Shown here: positions 47,841 to 58,579 of the stretch, in pieces
How the letters are laid out: each line of letters starts with the position of its first letter
Numbering within the stretch: position 1 is the first letter of the stretch
DNA from: Bombyx mori
Lineage: Eukaryota; Arthropoda; Insecta; Lepidoptera; Bombycidae
Direction: 5' to 3'
Assembly: GCF_030269925.1 (NCBI RefSeq)
Contig: NC_085132.1
Coordinates: 3,184,501-3,248,500, forward strand
DNA: 64,000 nucleotides
Notes under the pieces: generated by a model
What the model was told of the DNA's origin: nothing
Databases searched by the model: none
What the model saw: the letters and a program-made list of their open reading frames with translations, nothing else
Position numbers and translations under genes: made by a program

Positions 47841-47995
47841 TGACAAATCTGATCTGATCTGAATCTCCCTTACGACATTTTCAAGATACGCTTGCATGTA
47901 TGCGTATAAATAAAAGTTCCGGACAACATTTGGACCGTCGGTCTACCGAGCTATTACACCCGCTCGGTGGAAGATCTTCCCTTCGACGTTATACA
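47841..47995 (+). repeat. Second copy of the BEL/Pao-like leader sequence
   Basis: CTCCCTTACGACATTTTCAA, GACCGTCGGTCTACCGAG and ACCCGCTCGGTGGAAGATC match 38650-38765. It directly abuts the Bm1 copy. Confidence 0.5.
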
Positions 47996-48174
47996 TAAAA
48001 TTGATAAGTAGTTAGTACAATATTCAAATGTCAATGTATTAGACCTTAGTCGTGCATGCTTACGAAAATTTTTACTGTAAAGTATTCAAAACGGCGGTAA
48101 TAAAATAATAACAATAAAAATTTCGAGATTAAACCGTAAAAGTGGCTTTAATAATATTATCGATGTTTTAGTCC

Positions 48175-48413
48175 GGCCTTTCGCAAAGTGGGCGATAACG
48201 CCCCCTTGTAGTCCCCACTTTAGGTCTAAAGGAGGGCGGTAAGAGACACAGAAAAAAAGGGGGCGTTGTGTAGAGGCTTAGGAGGTAATTCGTGATTTCA
48301 ACAAGGAGGACTCTTACACCAACTGAACTCGCTCGCTGAGGTGAAAAAATGGAGGCGCTAATAAATAATTTATCCTCAAAGTGGGCAGTAGACAAAGTTT
48401 GGGAACCCCAGAT
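48175..48413 (-). mobile_element. hAT-like transposon terminal fragment
   Basis: Read in reverse it begins GGGGTTCCCAAACTTTGTC and contains CTGCCCACTTTGAGG and CGCCCCC runs, the look of hAT termini with TTCCCAAACTTT. The other terminus is not seen. Confidence 0.5.
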
Positions 48414-48419
48414 TTAGTC

Positions 48420-48925
48420 GTTACGATCTATCCTCGTGAGATCAAATCAAGGGCCGAACATACGATAATCACTAACCTCACTAACGAACATCAAAAACCG
48501 AAGTGCGAAAAGGACCACAGAGACAGATTACATCAAATTGTCAGCTGATTAATAGGGGACCACATTAAATGATCAAACCGATAATGTTTCACTCGAGTAG
48601 ACTCAAACCTCGGTCCGGTCAATCCAATTATCGTTCTGAATTCGCTTTGGCAATTAGAAAATTAGCTGCGAGGGCCTACGACACCCGGTCTTGTTGGCCT
48701 GAACAAAGTTCTTGTTTACGTCCGTACGTATTTCGAAGTTTCTATATCGAGTTTCAGAAGGGAATTAATTCGAAACGTTCTTTTGGCCACAACCTATTGC
48801 TTGTTATGTTGTTTAATTAAGTTCTTCCTGTAATTAGTTCCGTTGCTGTTAAATTTGAAATCAATGTATGAATGACAAAAAATGATTTGTTCTTACATAG
48901 ATACCTTAAATTATTTAAGTGCCAT
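48420..48925. other. Intergenic, nothing recognised
   Basis: A short frame at 48569-48820 shows no conserved motif. Coding potential is doubtful. Confidence 0.4.
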
Positions 48926-48926
48926 A

Positions 48927-49145
48927 TCTATACTAATATATAAATCTATAGTGGTTTTTACGGATGTTCCGTTATAACTACTGAACCATGCATCTGACTG
49001 ACTTGAAACTTGGTATCTATGTAGAAAATACATGTACCTAATGGATAGGATAAATATTTATATGAGTGTTGGACTCCCTAATAATAATGACAATAACTAA
49101 TAATGTTAATTTCAAATGCCCAGCGAAGCGGGTGAGTACGGCTAG
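48927..49145 (+). mobile_element. Non-autonomous Helitron
   Basis: 5' TCTATACTAATATATAAATC, 3' CCCAGCGAAGCGGG hairpin then GTACGGCTAG, inserted between A and T. It is 219 bp, shorter than its relatives at 57379 and 22668. Confidence 0.87.
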
Positions 49146-49649
49146 TATTTTATATTATTGTAGTCTAAATTTCATGTGGGCTTTAGCGTTGCCAACGTAT
49201 GTAATACGCATTAATAAGCCCGAATGAAATAAATAATCATATTTACACATGGAACCTTAACGTTGTGGGCACTACAGAAATGTGGGATGAATACAAAACT
49301 AGGGCCATAAGGAAAAAGCTCCACCGATGCTTTTAAGCTTTCATGACCGTATGTTGTGGCACAGCAGTCTGGCATTTATATTGACATAAAGGGTGATTCC
49401 AAGCGTGCTAAATGGGCGAAATAATTTTTATAACAAGGCATATCCGTCATATCTTTCTCCGGATCCTAGTCCATAGTGAACTTCATAACAAGGACGTTCC
49501 TAAAGCAAAAAAGACTTGTACATAAGTAAGTAAGTTGTAAGTTTTAGTTTTAGTCATTAGCAATTTATTGAATTTCAATAATTAGAGTTTGCTTATTTAA
49601 TAATGTTGCTAATTATTAGTCAAATAGGATGGCACAAAGCTAAGCGAAG

Positions 49650-49837
49650 TAGCCCTCTCAGTTTCTCGCCATATCTTCCCGGTGGGTCGCACTTCCGATC
49701 CGGTGGTAGATTCTGCGAAGCACAGCTCTTACTAGGATCAGTCTTAGCAACACCTCCGGGTTGAGCCCTGAGAGCTCACTTACATGCTAGGGCAACGCTG
49801 AAATAGCCTCTCAAGGCTATCAGCACAGGTAGGAAAA
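49650..49837 (+). repeat. Jockey-type LINE 3'UTR fragment
   Basis: CTCTCAGTTTCTCGCCATAT, CGATCCGGTGGTAGATTCTG, GGTTGAGCCCTGAGAGCTCA and an A-rich end. Same family as 22765-23190. Confidence 0.8.
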
Positions 49838-50288
49838 ACAATAATAATAAGTCAAGTAAACCACAAAATACCATGTAGTCTTTTCATGCAGCACATGTGG
49901 GTCTTATGTCAATGACTTAGTATAGACAACGGTCCTAACTTACATAATGGTGTCTATGGGTTTATTATTTTTCGTAATCCACAAAATTCTGACAATAGAA
50001 ATTGTATTGAACATCCAACACTTCTATTTTTGATTGATTTGAAACAGAATTGAAACAAAGGACAGGATATAAGGCAGAGAATCCTGGCCGAAATCGTCTT
50101 ATCTGTCACGCTTAGATTACCCATCAAAGTGGGGACATCTTTACAAATTGAACTACGTAAGTTCGATAGGTGAAAAGGTTAAGTATTTGACGCTGCCCGA
50201 TCTCGGCAGGCGTGTAACTAAGATGGAGTTTCTAACCCAGTAAAAATTGTTTTCAGTAGTTCAAGATAAACTTACAGTTGGCTATATT

Positions 50289-50538
50289 TACTGGTGGTAG
50301 GACCACTTGTGAGTCCGCACGGGTAGGTACCACCGCCCCGCCTATTTCTGCCGTGAAGCAGTAATGCGTTTCGGTTTGAAGGGTGGGGCAGCCGTTGTAA
50401 CTATAATTGAGACCTTAGAACTTATATCTCAAGGTGGGTGGCGCATTTACGTTGTAGATGTCTATGGGCTCCAGTAACCACTTAACACCAGGTGGGCTGT
50501 GAGCTCGTCCACTCATCTAAGCAATAAAAAAAAAAAAT
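50289..50538 (+). repeat. Bm1 SINE, well preserved
   Basis: TTACTGGTGGTAGGACCACT through CTAAGCAATAAAAAAAAA. The head is absent. Among the least diverged bodies here. Confidence 0.93.
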
Positions 50539-50599
50539 ATTTAATATTATTAATGCTTGTTATTAATACTGATATTATATTTTTTATCTAACTATTATT

Positions 50600-50825
50600 T
50601 ATTCTGACCGACTCAGTGGTGTAGTGGATGAGCTCCTGACTGTTGAGCCAAGAGTGGTGAGTTAGATTCCCACATTGGGCAAACATTTCAGCGATGAAGA
50701 GGCTTGTTTTCTTTTTACCTATATATATTTAAACGTATATCAGCATTTATGTCAGTCTTTGGTATCCAAAACACAGAGAATCCTAATTTGGGGCCGGTGA
50801 CCGTGCGTGATTTATTCTTAGTTGT
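50600..50825 (+). repeat. tRNA-derived SINE (second type)
   Basis: The head has an A-box-like GTGGTGTAGTGGATGAG at about 50617 and a decayed B box GTTAGATTCCC at about 50661. The body has TGTCAGTCTTTGGTATCCAA. No working cloverleaf. Confidence 0.65.
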
Positions 50826-51481
50826 TTATATTTTATTTGCAGTTATTTATTCTTGTTTTTAATAATAATAATGCATTAGGATGCTACTTGTGGTATGGTC
50901 TAAGTATTTTATACTTGCGCACAGGGCTTAATACTACTGTCCTGACCTTTCTTCTTCGCGAATCAAAAAGGCGTTCCTATCTGGAATGGGACGTTGTGAT
51001 TGGATAATAATGTAAATTTGATTAATGTTTAGGTTTTTTTTTTCGTACCTCTCTAGCAATCAACAAAGCTAGAGATTCTTATTTACATATTTTGTTTTAA
51101 TTTTAGTTTATACTCCTGCCCATAAGGAGCTTAAAACCCAAGTAACGCATTCATTGCGAGCCTCTTTATCATACCTGTTCTCAACGTTTATGTTTTAGAA
51201 TGTATTGTTATCGGTTTGGCCCATTTGAACTACTCAATTTTTTTTATTCTATGGCTCACCTTTTCGATGTAAGCTACCTACATGAAAAAAAGCGAATGTT
51301 GACCCTTTGCTGCGCTAAGTTTGTAAACAGACTGAATAAAACCGACGTTGTCATAAAAAGCAGCCCCATTTTATGATATCACTATGTGTACTATTGTTAG
51401 ATGGGAGCATTGTAGTGGAACAAGATACCTACGCAGGTCCAAGAGTAGAACGATCACACCGTTATCATTATCATCGCAATA

Positions 51482-51562
51482 TACTGAAAGTAAAAGTAGC
51501 TGAACTAACTGGGAATCGAACGCTCGGTTCGTGGTAAGGGCCACTAGCCACTAGACCAATGT
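51482..51562 (-). repeat. tRNA-like SINE head
   Basis: In reverse TGGTCTAGTGGCTAGTGG (A box) is followed by GTTCGATTCCCAG (B box) at normal spacing. No SINE body is visible beyond it and the stem does not close. Confidence 0.5.
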
Positions 51563-51994
51563 GAAAATGAAAATCACTAAAGCACTCATAAGTACTAAAT
51601 CCAGAACTATTTTTGTAATCCCGTCGTTTTTTAGTTTGTTATACTTAGACTCTTAAAAAGACATAGAAATGAAGTATTGAAGTTTAATAGGAATATATAG
51701 AAAGCGTTTAGCGGACTTAGTCGAAATTGATAGTAATTTCAGTTTATAAGCACTTTGAGTTTAAATAACAGAAATGGAGCGAATTTTTTCAAGCAGATTA
51801 GCAAAACAAAACAAGACCTAAAAAATCAAGAAACTATTGTAGTTATATCTAAATTTCATAGACAAAATTCTATATTTCAAGTGAATGTAACTTTGAAATT
51901 CTAAAGACATAATTAACATTTCTTGTACCAATTTATTAATTTACAATATTCACTTTAAATTACTTTAAGTCTCATTTAAAAATAATATTAGATC
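51563..51994. other. Intergenic, nothing recognised
   Basis: AT-rich single-copy-looking sequence. Confidence 0.45.
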
Positions 51995-51995
51995 T

Positions 51996-52442
51996 GAAGT
52001 CGTCGTGGCCTAATGGATAAACTGTCCAATACATTCATATCAAGCAATGCAACGGTGTTCGAATCTGCGGGTAGACAGATACTAATTTTTATAATACAAT
52101 ACGTACATAACAAACGTTTATGATTGACTTCCACGGTGAAGAAATAACATCGTGTACTAAAAATCAAACCTGCAAAATTAGAATTTGCGTAATTACTGGT
52201 GGTAGGACGTACGTCTTGTGAGTCCGCGCGGGTAGGTACCACCATCCCGCCTCTTTCTGCCGTGAAGCAGTAATGCGTTTCGGTTTGAAGAGTGGGGCAG
52301 CCGTTGTAACTATACTTGAGACTTTAGAACTTATATCTCAAGGTAGGTGGTGCATTTACGTCTTAGATGTCTGTGACCTCCGGTAACCACTTAACACCAG
52401 GCTAGCTGTGAGCTCATCCACCTATTTAAGCAATAATTTTTT
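51996..52442 (+). repeat. Full-length Bm1 SINE, first of a tandem pair
   Basis: tRNA-like head with TGGCCTAATGG (A box) and GTGTTCGAATC (B box near 52057), the ACTTCCACGGTGAAGAAATA linker, the body, and tail AGCAATAATTTTTT. A GTAC insertion (GGACGTACGTCTTG) near 52206 is shared with the next copy. Confidence 0.93.
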
Positions 52443-52889
52443 GAAGTCGTCGTGGCCTAAAGGATAAGACTTCCGGTGCAATTGTATGTAGCGATGCACC
52501 GGTGTTCGAATCCCGCAGGCGGGTACCTATTTTACTAATGAAATACGTGCTCAACAAATGTTCACGATTGACTTCTATGGTGAAGAAATAACATCGTGTA
52601 CTAAAAATCAAACCTGCCACCTTAGAATTTGCGTAATTACTGGTGGTAGTACGTACGTCTTGTGATTTCGCACGGGTAGACACCACCTCCCCGCCTATTT
52701 CTGCTGTGAAGCAGTAATGCGTTTCGGTTTGAAGAGTGGGGTAGCCGTTGTAACTATACTGAGACCTTAGAACTTATATCTCAAGGTGGTTGGCGCATTT
52801 ACATTGTAAATGTCTATGGGCTCCAGTAACCACTTAACACCAGGTGGGCTGTGAGCTCGTCCATCCATCTAAGCAATAAAAAAAAAGCA
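52443..52889 (+). repeat. Full-length Bm1 SINE, second of a tandem pair
   Basis: Starts GAAGTCGTCGTGGCCTAAAG directly at the tail of the first copy. The B box GGTGTTCGAATCCC is at 52501. The tail is A-rich at about 52878-52888. The shared GTACGTACGTCTTG variant links the two. Confidence 0.93.
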
Positions 52890-53201
52890 AAGTTTGCGTC
52901 CATGTCACAGAGAATGATGTTCCGGATCCTCTAATCTAGTCTAATTTTCGTATCTTGGATTTTTTTCGAAGGAGCTTTGCAGATTATATTTACTTGTCAC
53001 CTCACCCGTAATCTTCACAGACATGGCTCACATGACAAATGAGATGTCTGTTATATTCCTCGCTACATTTTTGCACTCGCAAAGGCACAAGTTTTTCTTC
53101 TCTGAAGAATATACAGATTGCAACATAAACCAAATTCATTGAGGATACCCTGTGCCTTCCTATGCTTATCATTCAAAAACGTATATTGAGACCACGTAAC
53201 C

Positions 53202-53438
53202 ATTACTGGCGGTAGGACCTCTTGTGAGTCCGCACTGGTAGACACCATCTCCCCGCCTATTTCTGCTGTGAAGCAGTAATGCGTTTCGGTTTGAAGGGTG
53301 GGGCAGCCGTTGTAACTATACTAGAACTTATATCTCAAGGTGGTTGGCGCATTTACATTGTAGATGTCTATGGGCTCCAGTAACCACTTAACATCAGGTG
53401 AGCTGTGAGCTCGTCTACCAGACTAAGCAATAAAAAAA
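53202..53438 (+). repeat. Bm1 SINE
   Basis: TTACTGGCGGTAGGACCTCT through CTAAGCAATAAAAAAAAG. It shares the CACCATCTCCCCGCC and TGCTGTGAAG variants with the 52443 copy. Confidence 0.92.
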
Positions 53439-53751
53439 AGGAAAATATAGTAAAGTAAAGAAGACGGAAAGTAGACCGCGTGTTTCAAACCGGCATGGCC
53501 CCTAAGCACTTCACGTAAATCTAAACTGAAAGCAATCTTCATAAAGATGCCGTCTCTTATTTTGATAAGTCGCTTCACAAACGAGAAAATGCAAAACGTT
53601 CGACCGTGATATTGAAGGCAATTGTCAAATAAAGAACCCAAAATGAACTCATAAAAAAATCGCTCAAGCTGCATCCATATCACCGATTAATTTCAGCATA
53701 AAATAACTAGCTTGCAAGATAATTAAATCTTATACCTTTAAACGAGCAATT

Positions 53752-53935
53752 CTTGTATATTAATATATATGTATATAATCTGAATCTCGGAAACGGCTCC
53801 AACGGTTTTCATAAAATTTAGTATACTATACAGGGGATTTCGGGGGCGATAAATCGATCTAGCTACGATTTATTTTCAGAAAATGTTGTTTTATTCGCGT
53901 TTTCAATAATCAATTCTTCCCGACATCTATTTGCG
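53752..53935 (+). repeat. Dispersed Helitron-like repeat
   Basis: TATAATCTGAATCTCGGAAA, GGGGATTTCGGGGGCGATAA and TCGATCTAGCTACGATTT match, in reverse, 15890-16065. Confidence 0.5.
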
Positions 53936-54117
53936 AATAATAATACTATTTTTCTTAATTGAGGGCAACTAACCGCTTTAAAGACACAACAAGATGGCGT
54001 TATCAAAAAAAAAAAAACATCTAGTTTTCCTATTAAGTACCCTATTTTTGCTTGTCTTCCGGTAGTCTCAAAGGGCTACTCTAGCTTCACTTTGATTGTT
54101 ACACACACCGATGTAAT

Positions 54118-54306
54118 GACTGTATGAGGTCAAAACCGCCATAGCGTTAAGTGTTTACAAGGATCTAAAAACATACAATGTGAACGCAGTCACCCACTTT
54201 GAGATAATTTGTATATCGGGTATCTATCAATTCTAACCGAAATATACTACCAATTTGCGACAGAAATAGGCAGAGGCACTTACCTATACGTGCCTACAAT
54301 GCCACT
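54118..54306 (-). repeat. Decayed Bm1 SINE
   Basis: GCCATAGCGTTAAGTGTTTA, CAGTCACCCACTTTGAGATA and GACAGAAATAGGCAGAGGC in order. Directly followed by a younger copy. Confidence 0.6.
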
Positions 54307-54311
54307 AATAT

Positions 54312-54540
54312 TTTTTTTATAGCTTAGATGGTTGGACGAGCTCACAGCCCACCTGGCGTTAAGTGGTTACTGGAGCCCATAGACATCTACAACGTAAATG
54401 TGCCACCCATATAGTTACAATAGTTACAACGGCTGCCCCGCCCTTCAAACCGAAACGCATTACTGCTTCACGGCAGAAATAGGCAGGGGGCGGTGGTACC
54501 TACCCGCGCGGACTCACAAGAGGTCCTACCACCAGTAAAT
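54312..54540 (-). repeat. Bm1 SINE
   Basis: TTTTTTTATAGCTTAGATGG through CCTACCACCAGTAAA. About 20 bp is missing around the ACTTATATCTCAAGG position. Confidence 0.92.
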
Positions 54541-54944
54541 GTGAACGTAAGCTATGAAAAATTCCAAAGCCCCACAAAAATCGTATGCCCTTGGCATTGC
54601 CAAATAATATGAATTATGACAACCCTAAGGTCGTTGGTCTGTCTCTGTTGGCAATAATACAAATCTCAAAATTATTTAAGTTTAAACAAACGGAAAATTA
54701 AATTCAAATCCATTTAAATTCACATCACTTTGATTCAATTTGAAAATTAAAACTTTATCACAAGCAAACTTGAAGAAAATTCAATCTTTGTTTTCGTCAC
54801 ATAAATAAGTTTAGGTGATAATATATTTATAAAGAACAAATTAGTCTTCAATAAGTAATAATTCAGAATATAATCTAAAAGTAATCCTTAAGATTAGGTG
54901 CATTCGGAAATTATGTTTTTTTATATATATATACCGCGGTACTT

Positions 54945-55400
54945 TTTTCGGACCTAAGGCTGAACCTTCACTGGATATGTGGTACTTGGTTCCCGAAGAT
55001 TTTAAAGGCCCACTTATTTAACGACTCCCCTGTAATCTTGCCCGACGCCCGATCCTTGCCCGAGACAGATGCCGACGGATTCCGTATGTACAAAATTCCA
55101 AAATACCCTCCGAAAATCCGAAATTCCGGAAAACCCTGGTGGATCAAAACCAATATGTGGGGTCGAAACGCAATACACCGTCAACGGATCGCACTTTCGC
55201 CTCCTTCTGTAGATCTGCTCCCATGCAACGTGCTAAAGCGATGGTAGTCCGTCGCGTGACCTCTCCCTCTCAAGTCACCCCGATATCTTCATCATGAGGG
55301 AGGACTTCTCCCATTTTGGCCAGAGCCGGCCGAGAGCACTTCTCCGGCCCCCGACTTAGAGGCGAGAGATCTGGCAAAAAACTCTCTAAAATATTTATTT
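54945..55400. other. GC-richer block of unknown origin
   Basis: Stands out in composition from its AT-rich surroundings. It holds open frames on both strands (55038-55247 plus, 54968-55153 minus) and motifs such as GGCCAGAGCCGGCCGAGAGC. No protein family is recognised. A retroelement leader or noncoding end is possible. Confidence 0.4.
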
Positions 55401-55954
55401 GCTTCAATCTTTCGCGACTATCATTACACACACAGAGTTATTTAACGGGTTATTTTCAAACTAAATGAGTTCCAATATTTCGGTCCTGTTACAAGCGCCG
55501 TCAGCACGGGTAAACCCAAGACTGCGTCAACAGCTGACGGATCTACCTAATTTCTTGTCCATTTTCAGTGCTATCATTATATTATCGGGACGAGTCATTG
55601 AGTTGCAATTATAGCTGAAATCACGAAGTTTGGTTTAGCGTCAAAATATCGGGAAATCATGAAATGAGAAACTCGTGGTAAGATAAATAGTGTGTGTAGG
55701 TAATATGCAAAATATGCTGCGTTAGACCTTACGCTTTTCCTTGCGTTACGAGATTACGTACCTACCTCCTTATTTGGGAAAATAATACGTACAAACATCC
55801 GCCGTGCTATTCTGGATTAACCGTTCATATGTAAGCACGTAAGTCACCCTCATCAGCCTCTGAATAAGACGAGTGACATGTCAAATTCAGAGCTCAACGA
55901 GTTTGTTTAGTATAAGTGCACGCCTATTGTGTGTGTCTGTATTTTTATATTATA

Positions 55955-56005
55955 TAGCGCCCCGTTCTCGCTTCGCTTCGGAAACATTAAATTTTATTAT
56001 TGATA
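55955..56005 (-). repeat. Helitron-like 3' fragment
   Basis: AGCGCCCCGTTCTCGCTTCG and GAAACATTAAATTTTATTA resemble, in reverse, the end of the 11806-11996 element. Confidence 0.4.
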
Positions 56006-56316
56006 ACTGAGTACCGGGATGTAACCTGCGGTTATTGTCGTACCCCGGGTAACGCCGCGAGGCGAAGCTAGTCTAAAAAAAGTAGCCTAAGCTACTCTTT
56101 ATACCATCAGCTACCTATCAGGGAAAATCCCGTTAAAATCGGTCCAACCGTTCCAGAGATTAGCCGGAACAAACAGACAGACAGATAGACAGTCAGACAG
56201 ACAGACAAAAATTGTAAAAAATGTTATTTTGGTGTATGTGCCGTATATATATTCATATGCATATAGTAAAAAGCGGTTATTTCAATATTACAAACAGACA
56301 CTCCAATTTTATATTA
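56006..56316 (-). mobile_element. MINE/Lep1-like element, left arm of an inverted pair
   Basis: Contains CCGCGAGGCGAAGCTAG, GTCCAACCGTTCCAGAGATT, a GACA microsatellite (56175-56210) and, at the right end, ACAGACACTCCAATTTTAT. It mirrors 56608-56905. Confidence 0.75.
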
Positions 56317-56607
56317 TGTCTAGATATTTTTCAACGCAACAATAAATTTAGCAATATAAATATCTTTCTAAATAAAGAACCAAACCAATTTATTGTGAAG
56401 ATCGATCTGGTATAAATAACGAAACACCGAAAATAGTATCAAAATAAGATTTCTTTGTAAGCAGAGTGATAAAATAGTCGTATTATTCAGAAAACTAAAC
56501 GATATGATGTAGACGTATTTATATTCTGATTGAGTAAAAGCTGCGGGGTTTCATTTCTACATTTGATATTATATCGTTGTATCATTATAATTTGTCTGTA
56601 TACCTAT

Positions 56608-56905
56608 ACATATAAATAAAATTGGAGTGTCTGTTTGTAATATTGAAATAACCGCTTTTTACTACATGCATATGAATATATATACGGTACATATACCGAA
56701 ATATTTTTTTTTACAATATTTGTCTGTCTCTCTATCTGTCTGTCTGTTTGTTCCGGCTTATCTCTGGAACGGCTGGACCGATTTTAACGGGATTTTCATT
56801 GATGGTATAAAGAGTAGCTTAGGCTACTTTTTTTAGACTAGCTTCGCCTCGCGTCGTCACCCGGGGTACGACAATAACCGCGGGTTACATCCCAGTACTC
56901 AGTTC
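56608..56905 (+). mobile_element. MINE/Lep1-like element, right arm of an inverted pair
   Basis: AATAAAATTGGAGTGTCTG, a TGTC microsatellite (56730-56752), GGAACGGCTGGACCGATTTT and CTAGCTTCGCCTCGCG. Same family as the left arm, opposite orientation, about 290 bp of unrelated AT-rich DNA between. Confidence 0.75.
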
Positions 56906-56941
56906 ACTTCACTCAATCACAAAGTATATGAAACTCTAAAC

Positions 56942-57108
56942 ATTTTTATCATCTCATCATCATCTTAGGCCTTACAGCCCAGGGTGGACCTTAGCCTGGT
57001 CCAGTATTTCTCTCCAGACTGTTCTGTTCAGGGCTTTCTCCTTCCAGTTCCTGACACCGCTAACTTTGAGGTCCTGCTCTGCACCATTTAACCTTCGGAC
57101 ATAAACAT
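56942..57108 (-). pseudogene. LINE ORF2 C-terminal end (RTE-like)
   Basis: The minus strand encodes KVSGVRNWKEKALNRTVWR, then AKVHPGL and a stop, followed by an ATGATGATG-type tail. NWK-A-NR-WR-..-A is the usual RTE-like C-terminus. It is a different family from 2267-2762. Confidence 0.7.
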
Positions 57109-57378
57109 TTTCATGCAGATTAACAAATCGGGTTACAAACCAGATACACTTTGCTGAAGCGTGCCGTGGTGATCAATTTGGGTTGCAAACCCGATTCTAA
57201 ATAAAACAGTCAATGTCTCGATTGCCTTTTATGATTTTAACCTTTAAAGCGTCTGTCTTAAAATACTCTGATTCGGATATGATAGATATACCAAAACAGT
57301 CTAAAGAAGTGGATCAACATGGAGAGGTTCCCTACGTTTCGTAAGTCTATATACAGCAAAACAAAAGTTTAAAATAGA

Positions 57379-57657
57379 CTAGCTGTACCCGCCCGCTTCG
57401 CTGGGTATTTAAAATTAACATTATTACATATTAAGCGATAAGTATTATATTATCATTAGCGCCCCCACAATGATTCTCATCATTATCGTCCCCCGCAACT
57501 GGTGTAGGGAGTCCAACACTCATATAAATATTAGCCTATCCATTAAGTACATGTATTTTCTACATGGATACCAAGTTTCAAGTCAATCGGATGCATGGTT
57601 CAGTAGTTATAACGGAACATCCGTAAAAACCACTGTAGATTTATATATTAGTATAGA
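57379..57657 (-). mobile_element. Non-autonomous Helitron
   Basis: The minus strand starts TCTATACTAATATATAAATC and ends GCGGGCGGGTACAGCTAG, between A and T. It provides the uninterrupted reference for the 22668-23299 copy. Confidence 0.88.
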
Positions 57658-57867
57658 TAAGATACAGTACGATATATGGAAGTGTCAATAAACACAACGA
57701 GCAGACGTCAAAAGATGATTTCAGTAAAACGAAATGGCATAACTAGATTGTCAAGATAAGGAAGATCATGTTAAAGTCGAACCGTCCAAACTAAGTTACT
57801 TAGTTTTGGGTTCGTAATAAACACAATAACGCTCAAGATACATACAATATTGTATTTCAGCTCTATA

Positions 57868-58261
57868 CAGGGTGTCCCAGAAAGAATGGATAATCCTGAA
57901 ACACCTCATAGTAGAGCTATTGGGGACACGAAATAAAAAAAAAATCTCAGGTAGTACCCAAATTACGTATTTTTAAAAAAGTTGATATTTTCTATACTGC
58001 TGTGCGTTTCTGGAATATACAACAGATACAAATAAATGAAATCCATAGGCTTTTTGGTGTTATAATATTCTATATGGACTATACTAAGGAATATGCGGAA
58101 AATCGTATGAGTGGCTAGTGTAGCTTTTAAAAAAAGTTAATCTGAACTTAAATTTTAAACATGAAACTTGGTATTTTTTCTTTATTTTCTATATTATATT
58201 ATCCCCAATAGCTCTACTGTGTAGTGTTTCAGGATTATCCGTTCTTTCCGAGACACCCTGT
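57868..58261. mobile_element. MITE with long terminal inverted repeats, TA target
   Basis: CAGGGTGTCCCAGAAAGAAT at the left and, in reverse, CAGGGTGTCTCGGAAAGAAC at the right. The inverted match continues through ATAATCCTGAAACAC. TATA flanks both ends. The interior is non-coding. Tc1/mariner-like by termini and target, but the family is not certain. Confidence 0.8.
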
Positions 58262-58382
58262 ATAATACGATACCCATAAACTATAACTGTTCTGAAAACA
58301 GATATTATATCGGCAACCTACTAAGTACAAATATAATATTCAGAGTTCACTATCTAGTTAAACGTTAAATTGTTTCGTTACA

Positions 58383-58492
58383 TTTTTATTGCCCTTGCAG
58401 GCAGACGACCATACGGCCCACCTGATGGTAAATGGTTACCGTCGCCCATGGACATCAGCAATCCCAGCGGTTGAGACAAGCCACTGCCTACC
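58383..58492 (-). repeat. LINE 3'UTR fragment
   Basis: TTTTTATTGCCCTTGCAGGC, CCACCTGATGGTAAATGG and CAAGCCACTGCCTACC. Same family as 46236-46440. Confidence 0.8.
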
Positions 58493-58579
58493 AAATGACT
58501 TCGAACAGCTAAACATCTTGCTAGACAACTGATCTTAAGTGGGTAGAGTTCCACATTATAATATTACGTTGATATAATA

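Noticed and set aside
48569..48820. 83-codon frame as a small host gene
   Set aside because: No recognisable motif, splice signals or regulatory context.
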